From JAICNR01 sp035687725 (GTDB lineage: Bacteria > Gemmatimonadota > Gemmatimonadetes > JACCXV01 > JAHWKZ01): DNA of 5,123 bases. Every line of letters starts with the position of its first letter. Within the stretch, counting starts at the first letter, position 1. The position numbers were made by a program, and so were the translations under genes. The stretch spans positions 1 to 5,123 of the forward strand of contig DASRVB010000300.1 in assembly GCA_035687725.1 (NCBI GenBank), read 5' to 3'. Under the pieces are notes generated by a model that saw only the letters and a list, made by a program, of their open reading frames with translations, made no database searches and was not told the origin of the DNA. This document shows positions 4,986 to 5,123 of this stretch, one piece after another.

Positions 4986-5123
4986 ATGCGGAGAACCACG
5001 CTCGGTGCGTGCACGTGCGCGCTCGCGATCCTCATGTCATTCGGGTACGCACAGGCACAGCAGCAGGACTCGCCCATGCGCTACGTCACCGTCACGACCT
5101 TCGACGTTCCGTACGGCCCGGAT
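4986..5123 (+). CDS. Exported protein, N-terminus only (gene continues past window)
   Basis: 46 codons open to the right edge with no stop. The N-terminus is a typical Sec signal peptide: basic MRRTT, hydrophobic core LGACTCALAILMSFG and cleavage motif AQA before Q25. Two cysteines (C9, C11) lie inside the hydrophobic core, too early and in the wrong context for a lipobox. The mature protein starts QQQDSPMRYVTVTTFDVPYG, where a beta strand is likely. Too little is visible to name a family. An AAGGAG ribosome binding site, a 14-bp hairpin and a candidate promoter lie upstream. It is divergent from another gene for an exported protein, and shared regulation from the 199-base region between them is possible. 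Confidence 0.75.
   Translation, partial: MRRTTLGACTCALAILMSFGYAQAQQQDSPMRYVTVTTFDVPYGPD

Noticed and set aside
1..5123. tRNA, rRNA, CRISPR arrays, insertion sequences, att sites
   Set aside because: I found no repeated spacer pattern, transposase motifs, terminal inverted repeats around a gene, or tRNA-like cloverleaf. A structured-RNA or repeat-finding program was not available to me.

Overview
The window looks like chromosomal DNA from a GC-rich bacterium whose lineage I cannot fix. Most of it (about 1-3600) is very GC-rich; a sampled 60-base block in the SRPBCC gene is 70% GC. Two blocks sampled in the 3638-4786 gene are each 55% GC. Two genes at the right end encode Sec-type signal peptides. 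Several start codons lack a Shine-Dalgarno sequence and instead have a -10-like hexamer exactly six bases upstream, the layout of leaderless mRNAs that is common in Actinobacteria and Deinococcus-Thermus but not confined to them. I see no mobile element, CRISPR array, tRNA or rRNA.

Left block (1-2065, all minus strand): a phosphoserine phosphatase-like HAD enzyme (serB-like, C-terminus cut by the window edge), a 149-residue protein of unknown function, and a 292-residue TPR protein with a Cys/His cluster that may bind zinc.

Middle block (2066-3590): an 83-base divergent region separates the TPR gene from a plus-strand pair, an ArsR-like winged-helix regulator followed by an SRPBCC/AHSA1-family protein. 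The two genes overlap by four bases (ATGA) and are probably co-transcribed and translationally coupled. The regulator gene has the best promoter of the window, a perfect TTGACA 17 bases from TAGAGT, which places transcription start on or next to the ATG. The SRPBCC protein seems to carry a second, shortened copy of the fold.

Right block (3591-5123): after a 47-base convergent gap lies a minus-strand gene of lower GC for an exported coiled-coil protein of unknown function, with a strong Shine-Dalgarno sequence. A 199-base divergent region follows. It contains a 10-base palindrome and a 14-bp hairpin in the presumed 5' leader of a plus-strand exported protein, of which only the first 46 codons are visible.

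No complete new system is demonstrable here. The points most worth checking are the repeated leaderless start architecture, the palindrome plus 5' hairpin at 4882-4952, the tandem SRPBCC protein, and the compositional change near 3.6 kb.
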